Below are positions 42,831-51,259 of a stretch of DNA of 64,000 nucleotides, one piece after another (position 1 is the first letter of the stretch; each line of letters opens with the position of its first letter). Source of the stretch: SZUA-309 sp965233675 (GTDB lineage Bacteria > Pseudomonadota > Gammaproteobacteria > Pseudomonadales > Azotimanducaceae). The notes under the pieces are model-generated. The model searched no databases and was not told the DNA's origin. It worked only from the letters and a program-made list of their open reading frames with translations. The stretch spans positions 3,844,001 through 3,908,000 of the forward strand of contig OZ247498.1 in NCBI GenBank assembly GCA_965233675.1, given 5' to 3'. Made by a program: the position numbers and the translations under genes.

Positions 42831-45449
42831 ATGGCAAAAGCCAAAGGGAAAGACGCAGCCCTCGTAACGCCCACCCGGAAAAAGTCCCGCCAGTCGGCAC
42901 GGAACGCAATCTGGAATCACGCCCTCATCGCCATCGTGACTGGCGTGATCGGTGTCGTCGCCATGATCGGACTGGTCTGGTGGCAGCTGGTGGTCTCAAC
43001 CAACGAAGCCTATGTAGGCCAGCAGATGAATCTGCTCAACAAGGCCTATGCCGGGCATTTCAACGGCCAGATCCAGGCGATCAAGCGGCGTACGGATGCG
43101 CTGGCGAACGCGGCGGAAACCATCGAGGTGCTGGCGAGTGGTAACCAGGCGGAGATCGAAGCGCTGAGTGAACGGCTCACTGCCCAGCAGGGCTACGCCG
43201 AGCGCATTGAGATATTCGCTAAAGACACCTACAACACGGACACCGAAGGATCCGCTGCGATCAGCTTCGCCGCGCTCGATGTGATTGAGCGTGCGGAACG
43301 ATCGCCATTTGTCGGTCCGGAAATTTCCAACCTGCAACCGGATCTGATCTTCGTCGCCCAGCCTATTCTGCAGGACGGGCTGGTCCGGGGCGTGCTGTTC
43401 ATCGCTCTGGATAAAGATGGCCTGCTCTTTGAACCGCTTTCGGCCATGGGCGATACGGCCGAATTCGGGCAGGTCAGCATTCTCCAGAAAGTGAAGGCCG
43501 GCGATACCGAAGCGCCGGTGTTCACGTTCGGAGAATCAGGATCCGACGCGACAGCCATTGAGACGCCACTGGCGGTTCCTCACTGGAAAATGCAATTCGT
43601 GCCCAACTCCTCGGCACTCTCTCCCACCAGTCAGATCACGAGCCTGATCACGGCAGCCGCCGTCATGCTCGGGTTCTTCCTGGCGGGCATCGCCTTCTCC
43701 TTCTCCTCACTTTCCAACAAGGTGCAGAAGGACAGCGACACCCTCACCGATTACCTGCGCCAGCTTATGCGCGGTCGCAGCCCGTCCATGGATGCCTATG
43801 AGCTGCCCTTCTTTCAGCAACTCGCCATGGCAGCGGCCCAGGAGAAGCAGAGTGCGCCACAGCGGAAGAAGAAAGCGTCTGCCGGTAAAGGCGATCCGGC
43901 CGATCTCCTGGCTGACGATGACGATGACGACCTGATTGAAACGCCGGCAGCGAAACCGGCGGCGGTCAAGGACGACCTGCTTGGCGACGACGAGAGCTTT
44001 CTCGAAGTGGATGCTTCATCGGCTGCCCAGGACAATTTCGGCATCGAGGTGAGCGAAGACGTCGGCCCGATCGACATGGGGCTCGACCTCTCAGACGATA
44101 TCTTCCGCGCTTACGACATCCGCGGCATTACCACAAAGAACCTCACGGAGGACGTGGTCTACTGGATCGGCCGGGCCTTTGCGGCGGAAGCAAAGAGCAA
44201 GAACCAGGACCGGGTCGCGGTGGGACGGGACGGCCGTCATTCCTCCGCCCCACTGCGCGACTCGCTGGCCCGAGGCCTGAACGAAGGCGGTTGCGATGTG
44301 ATCGATATCGGTCAGGTGCCTACACCACTGCTCTACTTCGCAACCCACGCGCTGGATACCGGCACCGGCATCATGATCACCGGCAGCCACAATCCGCCGG
44401 ACTACAACGGTCTGAAAATGATGATCGCCGGTGAGACGCTGGCAGAGGAACGTATTCAGGGCCTGAAGCAACGCCTGCTGGATAACGAGTTAACGGACGG
44501 TACCGGCGACATCGAAGTAATGGATCTCAACGATCACTACCTGGACCGGGTACTTGAAAGTGTGGTGGTTGCACAACCGTGCAAGGTCGTTGTGGATTGC
44601 GGCAACGGTGTGGCCGGCGAACTGGCACCAAAACTCCTGACCGAACTCGGCTGCGAGGTCGTGCCCCTGTACTGCAACATTGACGGCGACTTCCCCAACC
44701 ACCATCCGGATCCGGCGGAACCTGAAAACCTCAAAGACCTGATCGATGTCGTAAAAGACGAAAAGGCGGATATCGGCCTTGCCTTCGATGGTGATGGCGA
44801 CCGGCTCGGCGTCGTGACCCCATCCGGCGAGATCGTCTGGCCGGACAAACTGCTCATGCTGTTCGCACAGGATATCGTGGGCCGCAATCCGGGCGCCGAC
44901 ATCATTTATGACGTGAAGTGCTCGCGGCATCTGAACAACGTGATCAGCGAATACGGCGGCCGTCCGATCATGTGGCGGACGGGTCACTCCCACATGAAGG
45001 CCAAGCTGAAAGAAACCGGCGCATTGCTCGCCGGTGAGTTCAGTGGCCATATCTGTTTCGCCGAGCGCTGGTACGGCTTCGACGACGCGCTCTACTCGGC
45101 AGCACGACTCCTGGAAATCCTGGGCGCGGAATCAAAGAGCGTAGATGAGGTGTTCGCCCAGTTCCCCGTCACCTTCGCGACCCCGGAGCTCAAGATCAAT
45201 ACGACCGAGCAACGGAAATTCGAAGTGATCGACGATCTGGCAAAAAATGCCGACTGGGGCGATGGCACCATCACCGATATCGATGGAGTGCGAGTAGACT
45301 TTGCCGACGGTTGGGGGCTGATCCGGGCTTCCAACACCAGCCCTGTGCTGTCTCTGCGCTTCGAGGCGGACGGACAGGCGGCTCTGGACCGGATTCAGAA
45401 CGAATTCAGAGCAGCACTCAAAAAGATCGACCCGGATCTCTCCTTCTAA
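42831..45449 (+). CDS. algC: Phosphomannomutase/phosphoglucomutase with an N-terminal membrane-sensor-like extension
   Basis: An 872-residue protein started at 42831, where AAGGA precedes the ATG. Residues 25-50 and 267-290 are transmembrane helices that flank an extracytoplasmic domain of about 215 residues. A cytoplasmic Ala/Lys/Asp-rich linker follows (310-420). The catalytic alpha-D-phosphohexomutase occupies about 421-872: phosphoserine S519 in TGSHNPPDYNG, metal loop DGDGDR near 653, sugar loop GEFSGH near 730. It converts mannose-6-P/mannose-1-P and glucose-6-P/glucose-1-P for surface polysaccharides. Long AlgC forms exist in Pseudomonas relatives. argB follows after five bases. Confidence 0.93.
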   Translation: MAKAKGKDAALVTPTRKKSRQSARNAIWNHALIAIVTGVIGVVAMIGLVWWQLVVSTNEAYVGQQMNLLNKAYAGHFNGQIQAIKRRTDALANAAETIEVLASGNQAEIEALSERLTAQQGYAERIEIFAKDTYNTDTEGSAAISFAALDVIERAERSPFVGPEISNLQPDLIFVAQPILQDGLVRGVLFIALDKDGLLFEPLSAMGDTAEFGQVSILQKVKAGDTEAPVFTFGESGSDATAIETPLAVPHWKMQFVPNSSALSPTSQITSLITAAAVMLGFFLAGIAFSFSSLSNKVQKDSDTLTDYLRQLMRGRSPSMDAYELPFFQQLAMAAAQEKQSAPQRKKKASAGKGDPADLLADDDDDDLIETPAAKPAAVKDDLLGDDESFLEVDASSAAQDNFGIEVSEDVGPIDMGLDLSDDIFRAYDIRGITTKNLTEDVVYWIGRAFAAEAKSKNQDRVAVGRDGRHSSAPLRDSLARGLNEGGCDVIDIGQVPTPLLYFATHALDTGTGIMITGSHNPPDYNGLKMMIAGETLAEERIQGLKQRLLDNELTDGTGDIEVMDLNDHYLDRVLESVVVAQPCKVVVDCGNGVAGELAPKLLTELGCEVVPLYCNIDGDFPNHHPDPAEPENLKDLIDVVKDEKADIGLAFDGDGDRLGVVTPSGEIVWPDKLLMLFAQDIVGRNPGADIIYDVKCSRHLNNVISEYGGRPIMWRTGHSHMKAKLKETGALLAGEFSGHICFAERWYGFDDALYSAARLLEILGAESKSVDEVFAQFPVTFATPELKINTTEQRKFEVIDDLAKNADWGDGTITDIDGVRVDFADGWGLIRASNTSPVLSLRFEADGQAALDRIQNEFRAALKKIDPDLSF

Positions 45450-45454
45450 CCCCT

Positions 45455-46372
45455 ATGAGCGAAAGTAACAACAAAGTGATGGACGTGGCCGCGGTACTGA
45501 CCGAGGCACTTCCGTACATCCAGCAGTTCCATGGTTCCACGTTCGTGGTCAAGTACGGCGGCAACGCCATGGTGGATGAGGACCTTAAGAACTCCTTCGC
45601 CCGGGACATCGTGCTTCTGAAGCTGGTGGGCCTCAACCCGGTGATCGTGCACGGCGGCGGCCCGCAGATCGGCGATCTGCTCGAACGGCTGAACATCCCC
45701 ACCAAGTTCGTCGGCGGCATGCGGGTAACGGATGCTGCCACCATGGACGTGGTGGAGATGGTGCTCGGTGGTCTGGTGAATCAGGACATCGTCTCCATGA
45801 TCAACGCCCACGGCGGTCGGGCTGTCGGCATCACCGGCAAGGATGGTGATCTGATCCGGGCCGAGAAACTCACGGTCAGTCAGTCTTCTCCGGACGTGGA
45901 TGTGCCGGAAATCATTGATATCGGTCACGTCGGCCGGGTCTGTGAAGTGCGGCCAGACATTCTCTCCACGCTGGTGAGCGAAAATTTCATTCCGGTGATC
46001 GCGCCGATCGGCGTCGGTCCGGGGGGCGAGTCGTACAACATCAATGCGGACCTGGTTGCCGGCAAACTGGCCGAAGAGCTGAATGCGGCCAAGCTCATCC
46101 TGCTGACCAATACCCCCGGTATTCTGGACGACGATGGCAGAACGATCCCGAGCCTGACGGTGAGTCAGGCGGAAAGCCTGATCGCCTCCGGCGTCATCTC
46201 CGAAGGCATGCTGCCGAAAACGGATTGCGCGCTGTCGGCCATCAAAGGCGGCGTTGGCAGCGTGCAGATTCTGGATGGCACTGTGGCGCACGCCCTGCTG
46301 CTGGAAATATTTACCGACGCGGGCATCCACACCCAGATTCTGCCCGACGGGCCTCGCGGAGGTGACTCATGA
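45455..46372 (+). CDS. argB: Acetylglutamate kinase
   Basis: A 305-residue amino-acid kinase for the second step of arginine synthesis. Motifs are FVVKYGGNAMVDEDLK near residue 27, PVIVHGGGPQIG near 65, and the C-terminal EGMLPKTDCALSAIKGGVGS. The N-terminal helix (MDVAAVLTEALPYIQQF) suggests the hexameric, arginine-inhibited class. The ATG at 45455 is chosen over an upstream frame that overlaps algC. ATGA overlap with slmA. Confidence 0.96.
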   Translation: MSESNNKVMDVAAVLTEALPYIQQFHGSTFVVKYGGNAMVDEDLKNSFARDIVLLKLVGLNPVIVHGGGPQIGDLLERLNIPTKFVGGMRVTDAATMDVVEMVLGGLVNQDIVSMINAHGGRAVGITGKDGDLIRAEKLTVSQSSPDVDVPEIIDIGHVGRVCEVRPDILSTLVSENFIPVIAPIGVGPGGESYNINADLVAGKLAEELNAAKLILLTNTPGILDDDGRTIPSLTVSQAESLIASGVISEGMLPKTDCALSAIKGGVGSVQILDGTVAHALLLEIFTDAGIHTQILPDGPRGGDS

Positions 46373-46950
46373 GCAAGCCGAGTCGTCGCGAAGAAATTCT
46401 GCAGGCCTTAGCCGCCATGCTGGAGTCACAGCCGGGCGCACGGATCACCACCGCAGCGCTGGCGAAGGAAGTCGGCGTATCAGAGGCTGCGCTGTACCGT
46501 CACTTTCCGAGCAAGGCAAAGATGCTGGAAGGACTCATCGAGTTCATCGAGGAGAGCCTGTTCAGCCGCATCAGCCGCATCATGACAGAAGAGCCAACGG
46601 CTCAGGCCCGGTGCCGGAAGCTGCTGGTTCTGCTGCTGACCTTTGCTGAACGGAATCCGGGGATGGCACGGCTCATGACCGGCGAAGCGCTTCAAGGCGA
46701 AACCCAGCGCCTGCGAGGAAGGATCCGACAGGTATACGACCGGCTGGAAACTCAGCTGCGACTGATCCTCCGGGAGTGGGCGGCCACCCGGGTGCCGGGT
46801 CCCGAACTCGGCTCGGCAGCAGCCGCCAATCTGCTGCTGGCAGCGGCCGAAGGCCGCATCCATCAATTCGTGCGCAGCGAATTCCGCGCCCTGCCCACCT
46901 CGAGCTGGCCGGAGCAATGGACGGTGCTCGAGCGAGCCGTGTTCAGATAA
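46369..46950 (+). CDS. slmA: Nucleoid occlusion factor SlmA
   Basis: A 193-residue TetR-family DNA-binding protein. The N-terminal helix-turn-helix is TTAALAKEVGVSEAALYRHF, which is the SlmA/Ttk signature, and the SRREEILQALA start is typical. SlmA bound to its chromosomal sites blocks FtsZ ring assembly over the nucleoid. In E. coli it lies near dut, coaBC and pyrE, in keeping with this neighbourhood. Translationally coupled to argB. Confidence 0.93.
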   Translation: MSKPSRREEILQALAAMLESQPGARITTAALAKEVGVSEAALYRHFPSKAKMLEGLIEFIEESLFSRISRIMTEEPTAQARCRKLLVLLLTFAERNPGMARLMTGEALQGETQRLRGRIRQVYDRLETQLRLILREWAATRVPGPELGSAAAANLLLAAAEGRIHQFVRSEFRALPTSSWPEQWTVLERAVFR

Positions 46951-46986
46951 GGTCAGGCGTTCGCCTGGATTCTGCCTGGAGGGGAC

Positions 46987-47724
46987 CTACCAGCTCGCGT
47001 GGGCGAGCTGCTCTTCGTCACACCCGGACAACTGGAAGACGCGGCGCTCTTCATCGAATTCCGCGGCCTTAGTGCCGCGAGAGTGCTCGCCCTGGTCGAT
47101 CTGAGCGGTGAGATTGGCGATGGTCGTCTGCACCTGTTCCATGTGGTCCAGGTCGCCCCGCGGAACGATCCTGCCTTCCCGTTCGAAAGCGGCAGCTCTT
47201 TCCTGCAGACGCTTCAACTCCGTCTGGTTGTATTCCAGGTTGGCATGGGCATTCTGCTGTGATTCTTCCAGCTGCGCTTCAAACTGAACCTCGGCTGTGT
47301 CGATGTCTTCCAGGCTTTCGTAGCGTCTGTGGACCCGGGCCACGGCCTTCTCGCAGGCTTCCAGCTTACGTTCCCGCTCGAGTTTGGCCGCATACTCTTC
47401 TTCGGAGAGCTGAGCCGCCACCCGGCGGACCAGCCGACCGGACTCATCGATCACGTCATAGCCGTTCGGCACCAGATGGTTCGGCACGGAATAGCCGATT
47501 TCCTGATACCCCTTGTCGTTGATGTAGCGGTAGAGGGTGGCCGAATGGGCGGGCACGGAAACAGCAAGGGTGAGCAGTGCTGGTGCCAGAAAGCGTCGCA
47601 GGTATCCGGCAATGGTGGTCAATCCGGTTGCAGACGGGCATCCAACCGGGTTCTGCATCAGGAATCCGGCAACTAAATTACCGGATTTTGCATTGTTCAT
47701 TGCACTGTTGATTGCACTGTTCAT
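46987..47724 (-). CDS. DUF4124-like exported coiled-coil protein
   Basis: A 245-residue protein. A hydrophobic segment (FLAPALLTLAVSVPAHSA, about residues 45-62) looks like a signal peptide with an unusually long n-region. The following ATLYRYINDKGYQEIGYS resembles the DUF4124 beta motif. Residues 105-225 are highly charged and predicted coiled coil. The start at 47724 has AAGGA seven bases upstream. The first 14 residues (MNSAINSAMNNAKS) come from a 12-bp DNA repeat. Function unknown; probably periplasmic. It is downstream of pyrE on the same strand and convergent with slmA. Confidence 0.65.
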   Translation of the reverse strand: MNSAINSAMNNAKSGNLVAGFLMQNPVGCPSATGLTTIAGYLRRFLAPALLTLAVSVPAHSATLYRYINDKGYQEIGYSVPNHLVPNGYDVIDESGRLVRRVAAQLSEEEYAAKLERERKLEACEKAVARVHRRYESLEDIDTAEVQFEAQLEESQQNAHANLEYNQTELKRLQERAAAFEREGRIVPRGDLDHMEQVQTTIANLTAQIDQGEHSRGTKAAEFDEERRVFQLSGCDEEQLAHASW

Positions 47725-47731
47725 TGCATTT
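47696..47731 (-). repeat. Three 12-bp repeats over the start of the DUF4124-like gene
   Basis: Plus-strand units TTCATTGCACTG (47696-47707), TTGATTGCACTG (47708-47719) and TTCATTGCATTT (47720-47731). They cover the start codon and the first codons of the gene and are in frame (12 bases). Two units hold an ATG in the coding frame, so copy number changes the set of possible starts. Confidence 0.8.
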
Positions 47732-47801
47732 TCCTTTGCATCATCCCGTCAGCCGTCAAATCAGTCCGGCAATCAGGCCCTGATGATGCCTGACGGGGCC
47801 T

Positions 47802-48470
47802 TCAATGACCGTTTCCCTGGTCACAGAAGGCTGCCTGGTAGTCTCGAATGGCGGCCAGTATTTCCGGTGGATGGTTGTCCGCGGCCCCTTTCAAGTCAAG
47901 GTACTCGATCACGTCCTCAAGGGTGAGCAGGCTGGTCACCGGCACGTTCAGTTCTTCGGCAAGCCGGCTGACGGCCGTACCCGGCTCATCTGCCACCACA
48001 CGCTCCTGCCGATCCAGGGCGATCAACACCCCCACCAGGGTGCCGCCGGCGTCCCGGATCAGGGATGCCGCTTCCCGCACGGCAGTGCCGGCGGTGAGGA
48101 CATCGTCCACCAGCAACAGGCGTCCGGTCACAGCCGCGCCCACAAACTGCCCCCCTTCACCGTGGTCCTTGGCTTCCTTGCGGTTGAACACCCAGCCGCA
48201 ATCACGGCCTCGGGCCGCCAGAGCGGACGCCGTCGCCACCGCAATGGGGATGCCTTTATAGGCAGGCCCGAACACCGCATCGAACGGCAGCCCAAGTTGC
48301 TCCGCCCCCTCTGCATAAGCCTCGCCCAGCCGGGCGATCGCCGAGCCGCTGTTGATGGCGCCCAGATTGAAGAAGTAGGGACTCGTGCGGCCGGACTTCA
48401 GCGTGAACTCACCGAACCGCAGCACCGACTGTTCGATGAGCAGTTCGAGCAGATCGGCGGCCGTGCTCAC
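47802..48470 (-). CDS. pyrE: Orotate phosphoribosyltransferase
   Basis: A 222-residue type I phosphoribosyltransferase that makes OMP from orotate and PRPP. Motifs are FTLKSGRTSPYFFNLG near residue 22, GPAYKGIPIA near 70, the Lys/His-rich loop NRKEAKDHGEGG near 98, and the PRPP motif LLLVDDVLTAGTAVREA near 118. The start overlaps the rph stop by four bases. rph-pyrE is a conserved gammaproteobacterial pair. Confidence 0.96.
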   Translation of the reverse strand: MSTAADLLELLIEQSVLRFGEFTLKSGRTSPYFFNLGAINSGSAIARLGEAYAEGAEQLGLPFDAVFGPAYKGIPIAVATASALAARGRDCGWVFNRKEAKDHGEGGQFVGAAVTGRLLLVDDVLTAGTAVREAASLIRDAGGTLVGVLIALDRQERVVADEPGTAVSRLAEELNVPVTSLLTLEDVIEYLDLKGAADNHPPEILAAIRDYQAAFCDQGNGH

Positions 48471-49180
48471 ACCGCACCGCCCAGTGCGGCCTGCTGCATG
48501 GATACCAGTTCCGCCGCACCCTGCCGGGCGAGCGCCAGCATCGCGGTGAGTTCTTCCGCCGAGAACGGCTGCTGCTCTGCCGTGCCCTGTATTTCCACGA
48601 AGCCTCCAGAGGCCATCGCCACTACGTTCATATCCGTTTCCGCCGTCGAGTCTTCCGCATAATCCAGATCCAGCACGGGCTGCCCCTGCCAGATACCCAC
48701 GGATACAGATGCCACATGTTCAATGAACGCTTCCTGAACCCCGACGCTGGCCAGTGCGTCGGCCAGTGCCACGGAAGCCCCCGTGATCGACGCCGTGCGG
48801 GTACCCCCGTCTGCCTGGATCACATCGCAATCGAGTCTGACCGTGCGCTCGCCCAGTTTATCCATATCCACCGCCGCTCTTAAACTGCGACCGATCAGGC
48901 GCTGAATTTCCACGGTCCGGCCGCTCTGCTTGCCCCGGGCCGCTTCCCGATCCACCCGGCTGTGGGTGGACCCGGGCAGCATGCCGTATTCAGCAGTCAC
49001 CCAGCCCACGCCTTTACCGCGGAGAAAGCCGGGAACCGATTCCTCCACGCTGGCCGTGCAGATTACCCGGGTGCCGCCGAATTCCACCAGCACCGAACCA
49101 GCGGCATGGGCGGTGAAGCCACGGGTGAAACGGACAGGGCGGAGTTCATCGGTGGCGCGGCCACTGGGTCGTTGGCTCAT
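48467..49180 (-). CDS. rph: Ribonuclease PH
   Basis: A 237-residue phosphorolytic 3'-exoribonuclease that trims tRNA precursors. Family motifs are the N-terminal LRPVRFTRGFTAHAAGSVLVE, TAEYGMLPGSTHSR near residue 64, RLIGRSLRAAVD near 93, and LDCDVIQADGGTRTASITGA near 113. The gene is intact, unlike the frameshifted rph of E. coli K-12. It is divergent from yicC across 90 bases. Confidence 0.96.
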   Translation of the reverse strand: MSQRPSGRATDELRPVRFTRGFTAHAAGSVLVEFGGTRVICTASVEESVPGFLRGKGVGWVTAEYGMLPGSTHSRVDREAARGKQSGRTVEIQRLIGRSLRAAVDMDKLGERTVRLDCDVIQADGGTRTASITGASVALADALASVGVQEAFIEHVASVSVGIWQGQPVLDLDYAEDSTAETDMNVVAMASGGFVEIQGTAEQQPFSAEELTAMLALARQGAAELVSMQQAALGGAV

Positions 49181-49270
49181 CTCGGGAGGTCCTTATGGGG
49201 TTTTCATTGGCGCGCCATTATAGGGGCCTCAGGCTACAATGGACCCGTCCAAGCCAGTATCTCTTCAATC

Positions 49271-50137
49271 ATGGTCAACAGCATGACGGCTTTCGCCCGC
49301 TCTCAGGCTTCACGGGGCGGCTTCGTGCTCACCTGGGAGATCCGCTCAGTCAATCATCGCTTCCTGGAGATGCAGTTCCGACTACCGGAAGCCCTGCGAT
49401 CCGTGGAATACCCGCTGCGCGATACCCTGCGCAAGCATCTGAAACGGGGCAAGCTCGACTGTGCCCTGCGGATGGAACGCCAGGCCAGTGAGTCCACCAT
49501 CGAACTGAACCGCACGCTGCTGCTCCAGGTGCTTGCCATGGTGGAGCAGGTGCGCCGTGACGCACCGGAGATCGGCTCACCGAATCCCATGGACCTCCTC
49601 CGCTGGCCCGGGGTGATCGGTGACGATGCGGGGTTCGACGACGAGGCGCTGGCCACGGCGGTGACGGACCTGTTCGAAGAAGCGTTGACGGAACTGATGG
49701 CCTACCGGCAACGGGAAGGCAGCCAGCTGGCGGATACCATCTCCAGCCGGCTGAACGAGATCGACACCGTAGTGGCGGATGTGAAAAGCCGCACCGCCTC
49801 TATCGGCCACCAGATCCAGGCCCGACTGCAGAGCCGGCTCGATGATCTCAAGGTGCAGGTGGATGCGGACCGGCTGGAACAGGAAGTCGCCCTGCTCGCA
49901 CAGCGGGCGGATGTGGCGGAAGAGCTGGACCGGCTCGGCATCCACGTGGAAGAGGCCCGTTCCATCCTGCGCAAGCCCGGGCCACACGGCCGCCGTCTCG
50001 ACTTTCTCACCCAGGAGCTCAATCGGGAGGCCAATACCCTGGGCGCCAAGGCCACCATGGTGGAAAACTCTCAGCGTTCGGTCGATCTCAAGGTGGTCAT
50101 CGAGCAGATCCGGGAACAGGTGCAGAACATCGAATGA
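49271..50137 (+). CDS. yicC: YicC family endoribonuclease
   Basis: A 288-residue protein starting MVNSMTAFARSQ, the YicC signature, with EIRSVNHRFLEMQFRLPEALR following and the C-terminal DUF1732 domain (LDFLTQELNREANTLGAKA near residue 240). YicC is reported to be an endoribonuclease with roles in RNA turnover. A longer open frame from 48962 runs antisense through rph and is rejected. TACAAT at 49235-49240 may be its -10. It overlaps gmk by four bases. Confidence 0.93.
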   Translation: MVNSMTAFARSQASRGGFVLTWEIRSVNHRFLEMQFRLPEALRSVEYPLRDTLRKHLKRGKLDCALRMERQASESTIELNRTLLLQVLAMVEQVRRDAPEIGSPNPMDLLRWPGVIGDDAGFDDEALATAVTDLFEEALTELMAYRQREGSQLADTISSRLNEIDTVVADVKSRTASIGHQIQARLQSRLDDLKVQVDADRLEQEVALLAQRADVAEELDRLGIHVEEARSILRKPGPHGRRLDFLTQELNREANTLGAKATMVENSQRSVDLKVVIEQIREQVQNIE

Positions 50138-50763
50138 GCGCTCAAAGGCAGAAGCGGGGAACCCTGTTCATTGTCTCCGCCCCATCCGGCGCCGGAAAGA
50201 CCTCGCTCGTGGCTGAACTGCTGGAAGGGGACCCTGGCCTGCACCTTTCCATCTCCCACACCACCCGGCCGCGCCGACCCAAGGAGACCGCCGGCGTGAA
50301 CTACCATTTCGTCGACAAAGCGACCTTCGAGGAAATGATTGCCGCCGGGGCATTCCTCGAACACGCCTCGGTGTTCGGCAACTACTACGGCACCTCCAGG
50401 GCCGCGGTTGCGCAGCCGCTGGCCGCCGGCCGGGACGTTCTTCTGGAGATCGACTGGCAGGGCGCCGCGCTGGTTCGCCAGGTGCATCCGGAAGCGGTCA
50501 GCATCTTCATCGTTCCGCCTTCCCAGGAAGCGCTTCGCGAGCGCCTGCAGGGTCGGGCACAGGACGACCCTGAGGTGATCGAGTCGCGGCTGGCCGAGGC
50601 CAAGACTGAGATGCGCCACTATGATGAATTCGATTACCTGGTGGTGAACGACGCGTTCACCGTCGCCCTCGAGGAACTGCGCGCCATCGTGCTGGCGGAG
50701 CAATGCCGGGTCGGGACCCGGGCGGCACGCAATTCGGCGCTCATGGCTTCACTGCTGGCATAA
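50134..50763 (+). CDS. gmk: Guanylate kinase
   Basis: A 209-residue P-loop kinase phosphorylating GMP and dGMP. The P-loop is VSAPSGAGKTSL near residue 11, the GMP-binding segment is HTTRPRRPKETAGVNYHFV near 41, and LEIDWQGAALVR is near 104. Coupled to yicC by ATGA overlap. A 603-base repeat-rich interval separates it from rpoZ, whereas in most relatives the two are close. Confidence 0.96.
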   Translation: MSAQRQKRGTLFIVSAPSGAGKTSLVAELLEGDPGLHLSISHTTRPRRPKETAGVNYHFVDKATFEEMIAAGAFLEHASVFGNYYGTSRAAVAQPLAAGRDVLLEIDWQGAALVRQVHPEAVSIFIVPPSQEALRERLQGRAQDDPEVIESRLAEAKTEMRHYDEFDYLVVNDAFTVALEELRAIVLAEQCRVGTRAARNSALMASLLA

Positions 50764-50807
50764 CGTTTCTGTGGTGTATCCAAGGGTGGCGTCTTACACA
50801 GGGCGCT

Positions 50808-50905
50808 GCTGCACAGATGCTTTCGGCTGACGCTGCAAGCCCATCCCTGGGCGCTCGGCTTCGGCCATCCCTGGCCTCAGACGCATCCGAAAGCATCTGT
50901 GCAGC
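50808..50905. repeat. 19-bp inverted repeat with two inner hairpins
   Basis: GCTGCACAGATGCTTTCGG (50808-50826) is perfectly complementary to 50887-50905, with 60 bases between. Inside are two more hairpins with the same tip: GCCCA-TCCC-TGGGC (50839-50852) and GGCCA-TCCC-TGGCC (50863-50876). Read on the minus strand, both loops are GGGA, a GNRA-type tetraloop. It could be a dispersed palindromic repeat, a small non-autonomous element or a structured RNA. Confidence 0.85.
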
Positions 50906-51030
50906 ATCACCCTCTCTGAGAGCGTCGCTTGGTGTCACCCGAACACTTCGTGGCAGTGGTTTCACGATCACCGTTGCCCGCGTCCGTGTCGGAGTTGTGT
51001 GTACAGCGGACCTTGGCACAACTTTGAGGG

Positions 51031-51181
51031 AACGATCGACTCGGAAGCCTGGTATGCCCTGAAAGGGGCAGTCGGGGCACAGGGATGTGCCCCGCCTGAG
51101 CGCCCATGGATGGGGGGTTCGGCGCGAAGCGCCAACCCTAGCGTCCCCGTCAGGGCATACCAGGCTTCCGAGTCGATCGTT
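51031..51181. repeat. 32-bp perfect inverted repeat with nested hairpins
   Basis: Bases 51031-51062 are the exact reverse complement of 51150-51181. The 87-base centre holds a nine-bp stem CGGGGCACA-GGGA-TGTGCCCCG (51073-51094) and a second stem GGGTT-C-GGCGC-GAA-GCGCC-AACCC (51115-51138). The whole folds as a branched cruciform. The tip CAGGGATG is the reverse complement of the CATCCCTG in both hairpins of the 50808-50905 repeat, so the two repeats share a motif in opposite orientation. I see no flanking target duplication and no transposase. Confidence 0.9.
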
Positions 51182-51207
51182 CTGTGAAACCCTCCAAAAT
51201 GCCCATC

Positions 51208-51236
51208 TGGACAGCCAACAGACAGGTGGGTACACT
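51208..51236 (+). promoter_or_regulatory. Predicted sigma-70 promoter of rpoZ
   Basis: TGGACA (51208-51213), 17 bases, TACACT (51231-51236). Five of six and four of six positions match the consensus and the spacing is optimal. Transcription would begin near 51243, placing the 11-bp tandem repeats inside a leader of about 124 bases. Confidence 0.55.
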
Positions 51237-51259
51237 CGCGCGCTCGATTTTCCCCCAAG

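Noticed and set aside
48962..50137. Longer yicC reading frame
   Set aside because: The extension runs antisense through rph, while the ATG at 49271 gives the exact family N-terminus and length.
50808..51181. Insertion sequence or complete transposon
   Set aside because: Inverted repeats are present but there is no transposase frame and no clear target-site duplication; a non-autonomous repeat remains possible.
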